Program-made: the position numbers and the translations under genes
Shown: positions 62,696-64,000 of the stretch, piece by piece
Layout: the number at the start of each line of letters is the position of its first letter
Numbering within the stretch: the first letter of the stretch is position 1
Assembly (NCBI RefSeq): GCF_028473605.1
Contig: NZ_CP097267.1
Span: 4,022,501-4,086,500 of the forward strand
Length of the DNA: 64,000 bases
Direction: 5' to 3'
From: Acidovorax sp. NCPPB 3576
Lineage (GTDB): Bacteria > Pseudomonadota > Gammaproteobacteria > Burkholderiales > Burkholderiaceae_C
Notes under the pieces: generated by a model
Told to the model about the DNA's origin: nothing
Database searches by the model: none
What the model saw: the letters and a program-made list of their open reading frames with translations, nothing else

Positions 62696-63451
62696 TTACT
62701 TGATGTCTTTCCAGAAAGCTGCGTTGAGCCTCCAGGCAATCACCGTGAACACACCGAGGAAAATCAAAACCCAGACTCCGACGCGCAACCGGGTATTTTG
62801 CGCTGGCTCGCCCATCCACTGCAGGTAATTGACGAGATCACCCACGGCCTGGTCGTATTGAAGGGGGCTCATTGTGCCCGGACTCACCTGCGTCCAGCCC
62901 TTGAAGACTTCCGTCTTGTGGCCGTGGCTCTCGTGCTCTTCGAACACGGGGCGGCGGTCGCCCTGCAATTGCCAGAGCACGTGGGGCATGCCGACGCTCG
63001 GGAAGGCGAGATTATTCCATCCCGTGGCCTTGGTCTCGTCGCGGTAGAAAGTGCGCAGGAAGGTATAGAGGTAATCCGCCCCCGTGCCGCCGTGGCCGGC
63101 GCGCGAGCGGGCGATCACCGTGAGGTCGGGCGGATTGGCGCCGAACCAGTCCTTGGCCTGGCGTGGATCGATGGTGGCCTTCATGGTCTCGCCCACCTTT
63201 TCGGTGGTGAACAGCAGGTTGTCCTTGATCTGCTGGTCGGTGAGGCCAATGTCCTTCAAGCGGTTGAACCGCATGAACGCGGCCGAATGGCAGCTCAGGC
63301 AATAGTTGACGAAGAGCTTGGCGCCGTTCTGCAGCGAGGCCGTGTCGTTGGTCTGGACCGGTGCCTTGTCCCAGGCGATGCCGCCTTCGGCAGCCTGCGC
63401 GCCCGTGGCAATGCCCAGAGCAGCGATCAGCGTGAAGATGATTTTTTTCAT
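62696..63451 (-). CDS. petC: Cytochrome c1 of the bc1 complex
   Basis: 251 aa. Sec signal peptide 1-20 (MKKIIFTLIAALGIATGAQA), haem site CLSCH (about 51) and axial Met candidate in SPGTMSPLQYDQAVG, then a C-terminal membrane anchor (VGVWVLIFLGVFTVIAWRL, about 220-240). It carries electrons from the Rieske protein to cytochrome c in complex III. Lies 20 bp after petB. Confidence 0.95.
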   Translation of the reverse strand: MKKIIFTLIAALGIATGAQAAEGGIAWDKAPVQTNDTASLQNGAKLFVNYCLSCHSAAFMRFNRLKDIGLTDQQIKDNLLFTTEKVGETMKATIDPRQAKDWFGANPPDLTVIARSRAGHGGTGADYLYTFLRTFYRDETKATGWNNLAFPSVGMPHVLWQLQGDRRPVFEEHESHGHKTEVFKGWTQVSPGTMSPLQYDQAVGDLVNYLQWMGEPAQNTRLRVGVWVLIFLGVFTVIAWRLNAAFWKDIK

Positions 63452-63471
63452 GGGGTGGGTCTCCTGCCTGC

Positions 63472-64000
63472 TCAATGGGCCTTGAAGATCACGCGGTCCG
63501 GCACGGGCTTGGGCTCGCCGAGCCGGCTCCACCAAGGCATGAGCAGGAAGAAACCGAAATAGAACAGCGTGCCCACTTGCGAAACACGCTCGCCCAGTGG
63601 CGAAGGTGGCTGCACGCCCAGATAGGCCAGCGCGACGAAGTTGATCACGAAGATGCCGTACAGGTACTTGTGCCAGCTCGGACGGTAGCGGATGGACTTG
63701 ACCGGGCTCATGTCCAGCCAGGGCAGGAAGAACAGGATGATCACGGCGCCGCCCATCACGACCACGCCCCAGAACTTGGCGTCGATCAACAGCATGAGCG
63801 CGACAGCCGCGGCGGCCGCAGCCACCATGGCCACCTTGATGAAGGCCGGCAGGCGCCCCTTGACCACGCCGAAACCAGCCGCCAGCACCACGCACGCGAT
63901 GAGGGCGTACATCATCTCGCTGGTGATGGCGCGCAGCATGGAATAGAACGGCGTGAAGTACCAGACAGGCGCGATGTGCGCCGGCGTCTTGAGCGAGTCG
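63472..64000 (-). CDS. petB: Cytochrome b of the bc1 complex (5' truncated)
   Basis: C-terminal 175 residues; the gene continues beyond the window. The visible part begins DSLKTPAHIAPVWYFTPFYS, the Qo-site region, in which the common PEWY motif reads PVWY. Membrane helices follow (MMYALIACVVLAAGFGVV, FWGVVVMGGAVIILFFLPWL, YGIFVINFVALAYLGV, GTLFYFGFFLLMPWW). Cytochrome b binds quinol at Qo and quinone at Qi. The N-terminal haem ligands are outside the window. Confidence 0.93.
   Translation of the reverse strand, partial: DSLKTPAHIAPVWYFTPFYSMLRAITSEMMYALIACVVLAAGFGVVKGRLPAFIKVAMVAAAAAAVALMLLIDAKFWGVVVMGGAVIILFFLPWLDMSPVKSIRYRPSWHKYLYGIFVINFVALAYLGVQPPSPLGERVSQVGTLFYFGFFLLMPWWSRLGEPKPVPDRVIFKAH

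Overview
The window is a chromosomal stretch of a high-GC beta-proteobacterium. It is most consistent with the Comamonadaceae (Acidovorax/Paracidovorax type). The evidence is beta-proteobacterial gene order (pilB-pilC-pilD-coaE-zapD-yacG next to mutT; dciA-like/M23/secA; sspB-sspA-petC-petB; ispB diverging from rplU-rpmA-obg), GC-rich coding with long antisense shadow frames, and a dispersed 50-bp repeat in the gaps. I see no prophage, insertion sequence, CRISPR array or rRNA. Two tRNAs are present (Pro-CGG, Thr-TGT). Genes at both ends are cut by the window.

Layout. 1-5.6 kb: 3' part of a receiver/TPR response regulator, nudB, a large soluble tandem-Cache/CheW protein and a CsgG-like lipoprotein. 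5.7-20.7 kb: one long same-strand run read right to left, serA, a 1304-residue FAD/Fe-S dehydrogenase, a HIT protein, a DUF971 protein, ubiE, a Tim44-like protein, ubiJ, ubiB, a sodium:solute symporter, an FmdB zinc ribbon, a DUF502 protein and aspS, ending in a strong terminator. 20.7-29.1 kb: a ugp glycerol-3-phosphate uptake operon behind a putative Pho box, extended by overlapping genes to a VOC protein, ugpQ and an MscS-type channel. 29.2-31.3 kb: a Bug-type binding protein, a LysE exporter and a small membrane protein. 31.4-37.9 kb: hemA, prfA, prmC, grxD, a stand-alone AAA+ ATPase and paeA. 37.9-44.2 kb: a lytic transglycosylase, proS, rppH, proB, obg, rpmA and rplU. 44.4-51.1 kb: ispB, tRNA-Pro, pilBCD, coaE, zapD and yacG; ispB through pilC is clearly AT-richer than its surroundings. 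51.2-61.3 kb: mutT, a DUF815 ATPase, argJ, a two-gene ABC importer without a binding protein, secA, an M23 peptidase and a dciA-like gene. 61.3-64 kb: tRNA-Thr, sspB, sspA, petC and the 3' part of petB.

How the genes work together. Ubiquinone synthesis is spread over ispB (side chain), ubiE, ubiJ and ubiB, and the cytochrome bc1 genes use the product. The ugp genes form a complete import-and-hydrolysis route for phosphodiesters. SerA is followed by a quinone-type 2-hydroxyacid dehydrogenase that may recycle a SerA by-product. pilBCD give the type IV pilus motor, platform and peptidase. The rest is mostly housekeeping.

The most unusual non-coding feature is a repeat with fixed geometry: a 19-bp AT-rich inverted repeat, exactly 19 nt of spacer, then a 12-bp GC-rich box. 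There are four clear copies, one good fifth and one decayed copy, all in intergenic positions and two of them touching start codons.
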